The position numbers and the translations under genes are program-made. The notes under the pieces are model-generated. The model did no database searches and was not told where the DNA came from. It saw only the letters and a program-made list of their open reading frames with translations. From IMG/VR virus record IMGVR_UViG_3300043353_000042, positions 64,001 to 107,690 of that record: a DNA stretch of 43,690 bases; one strand, given 5' to 3'. Below, piece after piece: positions 5,889 through 13,192 of this stretch (its first letter is position 1; every line of letters starts with the position of its first letter). Source of the stretch: a virus.

Positions 5889-6392
5889 GTGATCAAGACG
5901 CGAACATGGCTGATCTACTTCTTCGGGCTTCCCGCTGACGTACTTTGCGCGTTGCTCGCATTGGCACTCGCGCCATTTCAGAAGGGCCTAGGCCTCACCT
6001 TGGAACGACGGCCGAACGGCCCGGGACTCTACGCGCTGACGCTCGACGTTCGACGACTGCCCGGCGAGATCGCCGCGGTGACAATTGCGCCGCACGTCAT
6101 TTTCTATCGAAGCGGGCGGCACTTTGGACAAGGCTGGTCGGTGCTTCAAGACCACGAACACGAGCACGTCGAGCAATACGAGGGCGCGTGTTTGATGGGC
6201 GCTGCGCTCGCCGCCATTGCCCTCGGATTCGGCGCTCGGTGGTTCGTCGCGCTCGCAATATGGGCACCTGCACCATGGCTCTTCATGCTCGCTGGCTACG
6301 CTATCGCGTGGCTTCGCGGTGAAGACCTCTACAGCGGATCGATCAACGAAGAGTCGGCCTACGTGCTGTCGGCCGATCGTAGTAACCGCTGA
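5889..6392 (+). CDS. Membrane protein with HEHEH metal-binding motif
   Basis: A 167-residue protein, taking GTG 5889 after GGGG as start; an upstream start at 5829 is open but would run through the hairpin region. Hydrophobic segments lie at about residues 8-30 and 100-142. Between them sits a soluble stretch with strands and DHEHEHVEQYE (residues 88-98), which satisfies HExxH (H89, E90, H93). A later acidic segment (NEESAY, 153-158) could give a third ligand, as in gluzincin metallopeptidases. Similar H-E-x-x-H-V-x-Q-Y membrane proteins occur in bacteria and phages without known function. Together with the preceding gene it forms a two-gene unit of possible peptidases. Confidence 0.55.
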   Translation: MIKTRTWLIYFFGLPADVLCALLALALAPFQKGLGLTLERRPNGPGLYALTLDVRRLPGEIAAVTIAPHVIFYRSGRHFGQGWSVLQDHEHEHVEQYEGACLMGAALAAIALGFGARWFVALAIWAPAPWLFMLAGYAIAWLRGEDLYSGSINEESAYVLSADRSNR

Positions 6393-6407
6393 AGCCCGAC
6401 AGCTATT

Positions 6408-6441
6408 CTTGCGCTCGTAACCCATTGGACCCGAGCGCAAG
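6408..6441 (+). terminator. Inverted repeat after the HEHEH gene
   Basis: CTTGCGCTCG (6408-6417) and CGAGCGCAAG (6432-6441) are exact inverted repeats around 14 bases, 15 bases after the upstream stop. There is no T-run on the plus strand. A factor-dependent terminator or RNA stability hairpin is plausible. Confidence 0.5.
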
Positions 6442-6492
6442 CAGGGCCGCGTGTTGAAGACGTCCCGCGGTCTATCAAGGGTCACCCACCAT

Positions 6493-6507
6493 AGGAGGTG
6501 ATCAATG
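6493..6507 (+). promoter_or_regulatory. Extended Shine-Dalgarno and ATG not in frame with the next gene
   Basis: AGGAGGTGATC (6493-6503) is an 11-base match to the usual 16S rRNA anti-Shine-Dalgarno end and is followed by ATG 6505. That ATG opens an 85-codon frame ending at 6762, out of frame with the recognisable structural gene at 6615. The 85-codon product is Ser/Arg-rich and looks like an off-frame reading. A GTG inside the site (6498) is in frame with the structural gene. Confidence 0.5.
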
Positions 6508-6614
6508 TCTTCGTGTCGCGCTTTCAGCGGCGCGGCTTCCACGAACGAGGATCAAACGGCGGTCGAAGACGCTTCGGCGGCCTCGCATTCGTCTATCCAC
6601 AGGAAGGATTCAAC

Positions 6615-6917
6615 ATGTCGAGCGGTACACAGATCACCAAAAATGGCGCAGTCACAGGGACGGGCGCGAACTTGGACGTGCTCACGGTCGGCTACAAGCC
6701 GCGTCGCGTCGAGCTCTTCAATCAGACCGGCCTCGTGCTCGCGTATTGGACCGACAGCATGACCGAGGGTCGCGGTCTGAAGCAGATCACGGCTGGCACG
6801 CTGTCGCAGATCGCTGCGGGCGCGGGCATCACACCGCTGTCGAACGGCTTCCGAATCGGAAACGACTCGGACGTGAACGTCGCTGGCGAGCTCGTCCATT
6901 GGGTCGCTCACGAGTAG
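6615..6917 (+). CDS. Small virion-type structural protein
   Basis: A 100-residue protein from ATG 6615 with AGGAAGGA upstream. It reads as one beta-rich domain: TGANLDVLTVGYKPRRVELF, a middle with YWTDSMTEGRGLKQITAGT, and an end with PLSNGFRIGNDSDVNVAGEL then VHWVAHE. This N-x-TG..YWxDsM....kx.TaGT...NGfxIG.D.dvNv.GE pattern recurs in small phage tail-fibre-associated or decoration proteins. It is followed at once by a strong terminator, so it may be an independently regulated, highly expressed virion protein (inference). Confidence 0.55.
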   Translation: MSSGTQITKNGAVTGTGANLDVLTVGYKPRRVELFNQTGLVLAYWTDSMTEGRGLKQITAGTLSQIAAGAGITPLSNGFRIGNDSDVNVAGELVHWVAHE

Positions 6918-6933
6918 GGAGCGAACGGACGAA

Positions 6934-6974
6934 GGGGCGGGCCTGTCGCTGATGACAGGTTCTCGCCCCTTTTT
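6934..6974 (+). terminator. Intrinsic (Rho-independent) terminator
   Basis: GGGGCG (6934-6939) pairs with CGCCCC (6964-6969) and CCTGTC pairs with GACAGG in the upper stem, with a six-base loop. Five T residues follow at 6970-6974. It lies 17 bases after the stop of the 100-residue structural gene and is the clearest intrinsic terminator in the window. Confidence 0.85.
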
Positions 6975-7003
6975 CCCGTCAAAAATCCAAAGGAGCGGAG
7001 CCC

Positions 7004-8263
7004 ATGAGCTACAACGATAACGCCGACGGTCGACAGAAGAGTGATCCGCTAAAGACGCTTCACACGTCACCAGCGAAAGCGCCTGACTGGCAACTCAGTC
7101 GCGTGGCGTCGGAGCTAGACGCAGATTTCACAAAGCGTTCTGACGGCGTGAATGCCGGTGGTTACAACGCTCTGCGCTTTGCAGTGACGCCAATGGCGGC
7201 CGATCCGAGTAAGGATCCCGCAGCCGTACAGGGTGGCACGGCGAACCCGAGCATCGAAGTTCGGATATGGTCGGAGCAAGCGAAAGCTTTTGTTCCGATG
7301 CCAGGTCCGCTCGCGCGCGCGGGCGCGGGCGCTGGCGAGCCCTACGTGTTCGACGTTCCGAATGCGAACGGGTCGATCGTCGGCGTGTTCGTCACGAACG
7401 ATATTGCCGGCGAGTTCGTCGCCATCTCGGCGCAAGGTCACGAGCTTGGCGGTTCAATTCCGAACGCTGTGACGCTCGAGATCGACACGAGTAGTCCGAT
7501 TCCCGTGACCATACCGACTCCGGTGCCCGTCACACAGAGCGCCCCCGTGTTGTCGATGTTCACGGACATGGCGAACTCGCTTCTCGCGCTCGCGGCGACG
7601 ATAGCGGCTGGCAACCTCAAAGTTGCTTTGCAAACTGGCGCGAACGCAGTCGGCAAGCTCGCGGCGAACGTTGGGGTGAACATCGGCACGGTCGACGTGG
7701 CGACCTTGCCAAGCTTGGCGCTTGCAGCCGGCACGAATGCGATCGGCAAGCTTGCAGCGAACGTTGGCGTGAACATCGGCACTGTCGATGTCGCATCGCT
7801 GCCGAGTCTCGTTCTTGCCGCGGGCACGAACGCTATCGGCAAGCTTGCAGCGAACGCGGGGATAAATATTGGCACTGTTGACGTTGCGAGTCTGCCGAGT
7901 TTGGTTCTCGCGGCTGGCACAAATGCGATCGGCAAGCTCGCGGCGAACGCTGGCGTGAACATCGGTACTGTCGACGTTGCGTCCGTCGCGCTGCCGACCA
8001 CCGTCTTCACCGGTTCATCGGTAACCAACGCTGGCACAAGAGTTCAGCTCTCCGTAGGTTCACAGCCCCTCAAAGAAGGCGTCGACGTCGAAGCCCATCC
8101 GGGAAATATCGGGCTCGTTTACCTCGGAGGCGCAACGGTAGGAGCCGCAAACGGAAGGCGGTTGGGCAACGGCCAAAGCGTCTTTGTGCGCATCGCTGAT
8201 CTCTCGTCGATCTACTACGACGTCAGCATCAGCGGCGAAGGCATCAGCTTCGTGGCGGTGTAA
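7004..8263 (+). CDS. Virion protein with four 31-residue repeats
   Basis: A 419-residue protein with AAAGGAG before ATG 7004. The N-terminal 170 residues contain beta-rich segments (SIEVRIWSEQAKAFVPMPG, GSIVGVFVTNDIAGEFVAIS). Residues about 212-332 are four tandem copies of a 31-residue unit of the type NAIGKLAANVGVNIGTVDVA followed by SLPSLVLAAGT. The C-terminal 85 residues form another beta domain (VQLSVGSQPLKEGVDVEAHP). Repeats of the NAIGKLAAN...IGxVDV type are seen in phage tail-associated and fibre proteins, where they probably form a shaft. A structural or adsorption role is inferred. Confidence 0.6.
   Translation: MSYNDNADGRQKSDPLKTLHTSPAKAPDWQLSRVASELDADFTKRSDGVNAGGYNALRFAVTPMAADPSKDPAAVQGGTANPSIEVRIWSEQAKAFVPMPGPLARAGAGAGEPYVFDVPNANGSIVGVFVTNDIAGEFVAISAQGHELGGSIPNAVTLEIDTSSPIPVTIPTPVPVTQSAPVLSMFTDMANSLLALAATIAAGNLKVALQTGANAVGKLAANVGVNIGTVDVATLPSLALAAGTNAIGKLAANVGVNIGTVDVASLPSLVLAAGTNAIGKLAANAGINIGTVDVASLPSLVLAAGTNAIGKLAANAGVNIGTVDVASVALPTTVFTGSSVTNAGTRVQLSVGSQPLKEGVDVEAHPGNIGLVYLGGATVGAANGRRLGNGQSVFVRIADLSSIYYDVSISGEGISFVAV
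7637..8000 (+). repeat. 93-base tandem repeats inside the virion gene
   Basis: Units begin at 7637, 7730, 7823 and 7916, exactly 93 bases apart, and encode the 31-residue repeat. Protein copies are nearly identical, while codons vary at many third positions, so the copies are not a recent duplication. The last copy diverges before 8000. Confidence 0.85.
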
Positions 8264-8265
8264 GC

Positions 8266-11205
8266 ATGGGCCGCCTACACCACGGTACGGCGCTGCAGAG
8301 TCGCAAGCCAACGCCCCGGCCGCCGCTCGCCACGCTGAAGTCGATACTCGGCAGCAAGATCGTTGTCGATCTGGACTCAGACGCAGGCGTCGTACCAGCT
8401 GGCGGCGGCCTGATATCTGCGTGGACCGATCAGGGCAGCCTAGCTAATACGCCGACGCAAGCAGTGGGGGCGAACCAACCGAGCGCTGTCGCAAACGTGC
8501 TTGACGGTCATGCGGCGATACGCTTCGATGGCTCGCGATGGCTCTCGTTGCCATCCACTTTTGCCGGGATCGCAGCCGGCGACTTTCCCCGCATCTATGT
8601 GATCGCGTCGTGGGTTGGGGATCTTACGACGTTCAACGGGATGTTGGTGTCTCTGAGTATCGGTACGTCGCAGCAAGTGATGAAGCTCGGCGCCACTGCC
8701 CAAAATGTGTACCTCACTGAGTATCGCAATAGCGCGTTCAAAAACGGCGGCGCACAGCCTATCGCCCCGGGCCGCGGGGTCAGCAACAACCCAGGGCTGA
8801 TCGACATTCGCAACGACCCCACGGTCTTTGCAATGCGGTTTCAAGACGCGTCGGAGCCCGGCTCTTTTGTATGCACCGCCACTGGCATCGACTTTACTCC
8901 GACTCGTCTCATTGTCGGCGCGGACCTGTCGGCGACCGTTGGCTCGCGCCATCTCGGCGACATCTTCCGCGTCATCATCGTGAGTCCGCCGCCAACAGCG
9001 GCAGAGCACATTGCGATCATCGGCTACTTGCGGCGACTGTACTCGTCCATGAGCATTTGGGGCACGACGCAGCCAATCGTACTCGCGTCTGCGCCGACGC
9101 TGGCGCAGATCAACGGCGCGTCGCTGGTTCTAGACCTCAACAGCGATGTCGGCGTGAGCAGCACCGCAGGTGCTGTGTCAGCGTGGGCCGATTCGAGCGG
9201 ACACAGCCCCTCCGCCATCGCGGCGCAAGCGACCGGTAGCCTACAGCCGACGGTCGTCGCGAGCGTGCTCGATGGGCACTCGGCAATCCGTTTCGATGGC
9301 TCCGACGATTGTCTCGACGCCGCGTCAGGGATCGTTGGCTTGCCGGCTGGCGCACTGCCGTACGTCTACTGTGTGTGGGCGCCACGGAACACCAGCCCGA
9401 CCTATCTCGCGGAGGTATACTCATTCGCCGGCAGTTCAGCCGAGACGCACAACCTTGCGCTTTACCACTACACAGACGGTGGGCTGTACGCTCGTGCAGA
9501 CGGTGCCGTTGCCGGGGCGACCCCCGAGTCCAATTTTACGGCGCGCGTCACGACACAGCGCCTGACCGCTGGCGCGCACACGCTCGACCTAAACAACGTT
9601 CAGATCGGCACGGTCGCGCCAAGTGCTACCGGGCTTCAGGTCCCTGAGACTCAGGTTCGCCTTGGGAAACGTTGGGACAATGCTTTCCCTGGGAACATCG
9701 ACATCTTTCGTCTCGCGGTTGTGAATCCGCCGCCAACGGCGGCGCAGCACGCCGCGAATATGGAGTTCTTTCGCCGGCAGTATCCGTCGGCGGGCTTGGG
9801 CGATGCATACCAGGCGATCTTGGGCGGCTTGATGATCGAGCGCTGGGATTGCCGGCAGAATGTGTATGCGCCGGGCGGGAACGTGTTTGCGTGGAAGGGC
9901 ACGGAACGGGGCTATCCGCTGACGCCCGTGGCGGCTGGAAACGCGCCCACGCTCGCTGTCGACACGGGCTATTTCAACAGCATTCCCGTCATCCAGTGCG
10001 CCAAAACAGGCAGCAAATATCTACAGTGCCAGGCGCTGCCTGCGCCGCTGTTCATGGCCGGCACGCGACCGTACTTGATTGTGGTCGGGCGGTACCGATC
10101 GCACAGCGGCAATAGTGTCTTGATCGACGTGCGCGGCACAGACTCCGCATCCGCGACATACAGCATGTTGACGACTGGGGTCGTCATCGTTCCGACGATG
10201 GACGCGGGCGCGATTTCTGGCACGGCCTACACGGCCACGACGCCGTCTGCATTCGCCCTGTACGAAACGGCTGCGGGCGTTCCTGTGCACGCGCGCGATG
10301 GGGTGATTGTCAGCAATGCCGGCTCCGGCTTTTCAATGAACACCGATAAGACGAAAATCGGTGTTGGCGCCCAGTGGGACGGTGGGTTCCCCGGTGATGT
10401 CTCGATCGCCATGGTGATCGCTGTTTCGTCAGTGCCGTCAGCAACGCAGTTGCTCGCGCTGGCAAAGCAGATTGGCACCGACTTCGCTACGCTCGACACT
10501 CTACCGAGCATCCTCGGAACGCAGCTGATGGTGGACCTTGATCCGGACGTTGGCATTTCGTTCGGAGTCTCACCGAAGGTGAGCGGATGGGCCGACCAAA
10601 GCGGGCGTGGAAACTCTCCATCACAAAGCACGGCCTTGAAACAGCCGACCCAAGTTCTCAGCGTGTTGGACGGTCACGCAAGCATGCGCACGGACGGATC
10701 CGACGATTCGATCCGTGTTGGAGGAACCCTTACAGGTTTGCTCGCGGGCGATCGTCCGTACATCTACTGCGCCTACACACCGCGCGCGGGCGCTGTTCCG
10801 TACAACGACACGCTCGTGTGTCTCGATACGAATGGAACGGCGGGCACCACGGCGCAGCTAGAGTTGCTCTATCACACGGCGAATACGATCAAAGGGATCA
10901 ACGGCACCACCACTGTCGCGCCGACTGACACCGTGTTGGCAACGCCGCGGCTAGCAACGCTGCGCTGGGAATCCGCGACGCTTGAGATCGATCTGAATAA
11001 CGGCGTGCTTGCTACGACACCCAGCGGCGGCCTAAGCGCGACTCCGCTATGGATGACACTGGGCGATCGCATTCAGGGCGTCTCAGTACCGGGTGCGACG
11101 GACTATTTCCGCGTGGCGATTGCTAACCCAGCGCCATCGCCCACGCAGCATGCGCGCGTGATCGCGTACCTCAAACAACGGTACCCATCACTAGGGTTAC
11201 CCTGA
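8266..11205 (+). CDS. Large adsorption protein with four lectin-like (ConA/LamG-type) domains
   Basis: A 979-residue protein, three bases after the preceding stop. Four units of about 230-240 residues begin near residues 22, 278, 514 and 744. Each opens with a strand such as SKIVVDLDSDAGV, a loop with SAWTDQG or SGWADQSGRGN, then VLDGHAAIRFDGS (residues about 78, 334 and 800). Units 1, 2 and 4 end with a segment like VSPPPTAAEH then YLRRLYS; unit 3 lacks these features. The D-G-xxxIRFDGSDD pattern is typical of concanavalin-like lectin/LamG domains in phage and surface proteins. Likely a receptor- or glycan-binding virion protein. It is placed, unusually, upstream of the terminase. Confidence 0.65.
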   Translation: MGRLHHGTALQSRKPTPRPPLATLKSILGSKIVVDLDSDAGVVPAGGGLISAWTDQGSLANTPTQAVGANQPSAVANVLDGHAAIRFDGSRWLSLPSTFAGIAAGDFPRIYVIASWVGDLTTFNGMLVSLSIGTSQQVMKLGATAQNVYLTEYRNSAFKNGGAQPIAPGRGVSNNPGLIDIRNDPTVFAMRFQDASEPGSFVCTATGIDFTPTRLIVGADLSATVGSRHLGDIFRVIIVSPPPTAAEHIAIIGYLRRLYSSMSIWGTTQPIVLASAPTLAQINGASLVLDLNSDVGVSSTAGAVSAWADSSGHSPSAIAAQATGSLQPTVVASVLDGHSAIRFDGSDDCLDAASGIVGLPAGALPYVYCVWAPRNTSPTYLAEVYSFAGSSAETHNLALYHYTDGGLYARADGAVAGATPESNFTARVTTQRLTAGAHTLDLNNVQIGTVAPSATGLQVPETQVRLGKRWDNAFPGNIDIFRLAVVNPPPTAAQHAANMEFFRRQYPSAGLGDAYQAILGGLMIERWDCRQNVYAPGGNVFAWKGTERGYPLTPVAAGNAPTLAVDTGYFNSIPVIQCAKTGSKYLQCQALPAPLFMAGTRPYLIVVGRYRSHSGNSVLIDVRGTDSASATYSMLTTGVVIVPTMDAGAISGTAYTATTPSAFALYETAAGVPVHARDGVIVSNAGSGFSMNTDKTKIGVGAQWDGGFPGDVSIAMVIAVSSVPSATQLLALAKQIGTDFATLDTLPSILGTQLMVDLDPDVGISFGVSPKVSGWADQSGRGNSPSQSTALKQPTQVLSVLDGHASMRTDGSDDSIRVGGTLTGLLAGDRPYIYCAYTPRAGAVPYNDTLVCLDTNGTAGTTAQLELLYHTANTIKGINGTTTVAPTDTVLATPRLATLRWESATLEIDLNNGVLATTPSGGLSATPLWMTLGDRIQGVSVPGATDYFRVAIANPAPSPTQHARVIAYLKQRYPSLGLP

Positions 11206-11222
11206 ACAGAAAGGCAAACTGC

Positions 11223-11603
11223 ATGACACCGCAGACATTCATTGAGATGGCCACTGATTTGCAGGCAGCACAGTTTCACGAATGGGCTGGCCGTGAATAT
11301 GCACGAAGCGTTTCGCGCCCCTATCCGATTCCGCCCGAATCATGGCCCGGAAGCGATGAAGAGCCACCCACGGCGATCCCGCTCTACGCATACACGCTGT
11401 GGTGGTCCGATCCTATCCCGAAGCTCGGCGGCGGCGCCGTGTACAAGCTGGACGACGAACTCGTCGGGTTCGCCACGCAACCGCAGACTTTGAGCGACGG
11501 GCACGAGTATTTCTGCGACTTGGCCATCGAGGCCAAGACGTTCGCGCAACTAAGCCCCGAGGGGCAGCTAGCTGCCACGCCGCCGCCGCCACCGGACCTC
11601 TGA
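11223..11603 (+). CDS. Hypothetical protein following the lectin-like gene
   Basis: A 126-residue protein with GAAAGG upstream of ATG 11223. It contains LYAYTLWWSDPIPKLGGGAV and DGHEYFCDLAIEAKTFAQL and ends in a Pro run. No family recognised. Position right after a large adsorption gene fits a fibre assembly chaperone or accessory tip protein, but nothing in the sequence proves this. Confidence 0.5.
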   Translation: MTPQTFIEMATDLQAAQFHEWAGREYARSVSRPYPIPPESWPGSDEEPPTAIPLYAYTLWWSDPIPKLGGGAVYKLDDELVGFATQPQTLSDGHEYFCDLAIEAKTFAQLSPEGQLAATPPPPPDL

Positions 11604-11604
11604 C

Positions 11605-11622
11605 GCTTGCGGGCGCAAGCGC
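11605..11622 (+). terminator. Short GC-rich hairpin before the terminase gene
   Basis: CGCTTGC (11605-11611) and GCAAGCG (11616-11622) form a seven-base stem with a GGGC loop, directly after the upstream stop. No T-run follows. It may mark a transcript boundary between the adsorption and packaging genes. Confidence 0.4.
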
Positions 11623-11664
11623 TAAGCGACGACGACGTGTGGCATTTGAACCGGGCGGTGCGGT

Positions 11665-13188
11665 GTGACGCTACCAGCAACAACAAAGGAGCGAGCCGAC
11701 AAGAAGAGAACGCGATCGCACTTGGCGCTTGTTATCCCGACGTCGAAGCAACTTCGGAGGGCCGATCGAGCGGAGCTGATCGGCTTCTACGAAAGCTCCT
11801 TCAAGCTACGTAACGATTGGATCCGCGATCAGGTCATCAACCACGACCGGATCGACATCTTGGCGACGGAAGTGCTCGGCCTTCAGGTCGAGCCCTTCCA
11901 TCTCGCCATGATGCAGTTTCAGTTCGAGCACGGAGAAAGCCTGCAGCTGTGCTTCCGCGGCGCGGGCAAGTCGACGACGTGCACCGAGGTGAAGATCATT
12001 CACCTGTTGCTCAAGAATCCGAATCTACGGATCTTGATCGCGTCGAAGACGCTGCAGAACGCGTGCGGCTTCCTGAAGAACATCAAGTCGCACTTCGAAA
12101 CAAACACACGTCTGCAAGAGATCTTCGGGCGCTACTACGACTCGAAGCGCGTCGGCAAATGGGACGAGCGCGAGATCGAGGTGCTGCCCCGCACCATCGT
12201 CGCGAAAGAAGCTTCTGTCACCTGCGTCGGCGTCGAGGGCACGGTCGTGTCGAAGCACTATGATGTGATCATCAGCGACGACTTGGTCGACGAAGACAAC
12301 AGTCGCACGAAGCTGCAGCGTGAAAAGACCCAGAAGTGGTTTTACAACACGCTCATGCCGACGCTTGAGCCGCCCGACGTCGACGTGCAGCACCGTGGCG
12401 AGCACCACATGCTCGGCACGCGCTATCACTACGACGATCTGTACGGGCACCTGATCAAGGCCGAGCTCAAGAGGCACCACCAAGTTATCCCGGCGCTCGA
12501 TCCAAAGGGGCGCAGTCCGTGGCCGAAGAAATACCCTGCGAAGTGGTTTCTCGAACGGCGCAAGCGCGCCGGCCTGATCATCTTCAACGCGCAATACCAG
12601 TGCGACACGGAGGCGATGAAGGGCGAGATCTTTCAGTACGACTACTGTCAGCAGCTTTCTGAAGAAGACTGGCCCGATCCGAAGGCGCTTCGGATCTTCA
12701 TGGGCGTCGACCTCGCGATCAGTGAAGAAGAGAAGGCCGACAAGTTTGCGATCGTCGTCATCGGCGTCAACAAGGATCGCAGCGCCTACTACGTGCTCGA
12801 CTACTTCGAGGATCAGCTTCGCTTCAGCGCGCAGACGAAGAAGATCCTCGAATATTACAAGCGTTGGCGCCCTATCCGCTGTGGAATCGAAACGAATCAG
12901 TACCAAGCGGCTCAGTATCAGACGCTGCGCGAGGTCGACGCGGACATCCGTTTGCGCCGCGTGCAGACCGATAAAGACAAAATTACCCGCGCTTGGAAGC
13001 TGTCGGCGCTATTTGAAGACAAGCGCATGTTCTTCCGCAAGGGCACGCAGAACCTCTTGATCGAACACCTCGTGCTTTTTCCGAACCACAAATACAAAGA
13101 TCTATTCGACGGGCTCGACCTTGCAGTGAGCACGAGCAAGATGCGTCGTCGCGGCAATAGTCAGCGTAGAGAACCCGGAGTCATGTAG
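11665..13188 (+). CDS. terL: Terminase large subunit
   Basis: The DNA-packaging motor ATPase and nuclease, 507 residues as drawn. Walker A is RGAGKST at 98-104, Walker B is VIISDD at 201-206, and a coupling-type motif GTRYHYDDLYGH follows at 251-262. The C-terminal RNase H-like nuclease shows D349 in GVDLA, E409 in GIETNQYQ and D484 in DGLDLA. The fold is the gp17-like type. The GTG at 11665 gives the longest frame but has no clear ribosome site; an AAAGGAG lies inside the frame near 11688, so the true start may be slightly later. The portal gene starts five bases after the stop. Confidence 0.92.
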   Translation: MTLPATTKERADKKRTRSHLALVIPTSKQLRRADRAELIGFYESSFKLRNDWIRDQVINHDRIDILATEVLGLQVEPFHLAMMQFQFEHGESLQLCFRGAGKSTTCTEVKIIHLLLKNPNLRILIASKTLQNACGFLKNIKSHFETNTRLQEIFGRYYDSKRVGKWDEREIEVLPRTIVAKEASVTCVGVEGTVVSKHYDVIISDDLVDEDNSRTKLQREKTQKWFYNTLMPTLEPPDVDVQHRGEHHMLGTRYHYDDLYGHLIKAELKRHHQVIPALDPKGRSPWPKKYPAKWFLERRKRAGLIIFNAQYQCDTEAMKGEIFQYDYCQQLSEEDWPDPKALRIFMGVDLAISEEEKADKFAIVVIGVNKDRSAYYVLDYFEDQLRFSAQTKKILEYYKRWRPIRCGIETNQYQAAQYQTLREVDADIRLRRVQTDKDKITRAWKLSALFEDKRMFFRKGTQNLLIEHLVLFPNHKYKDLFDGLDLAVSTSKMRRRGNSQRREPGVM

Positions 13189-13192
13189 CCCC

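Noticed and set aside
6505-6762. 85-codon frame as a real structural gene
   Set aside because: Only the ribosome site supports it; the protein is Ser/Arg-rich and overlaps a recognisable structural gene in another frame. Kept as a finding, not as a gene.
7637-8000. CRISPR array
   Set aside because: The 93-base repeats are contiguous, in frame and coding, with no spacers; no cas genes are present.
8266-11205. Diversity-generating retroelement target
   Set aside because: No reverse transcriptase and no template repeat with adenine-specific differences was seen in the window; domain differences look like ordinary divergence.
11607-11813. Small gene between the hairpin and the terminase
   Set aside because: Starts with TTG without a ribosome site and overlaps the terminase frame over most of its length.
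12025-12906. Long minus-strand frame opposite the terminase
   Set aside because: Antisense shadow of a clearly identified gene; no ribosome site or recognisable motif. The same holds for long minus frames at 13982-14887, 15106-16149, 16984-18072, 33032-34321 and 38827-39906.
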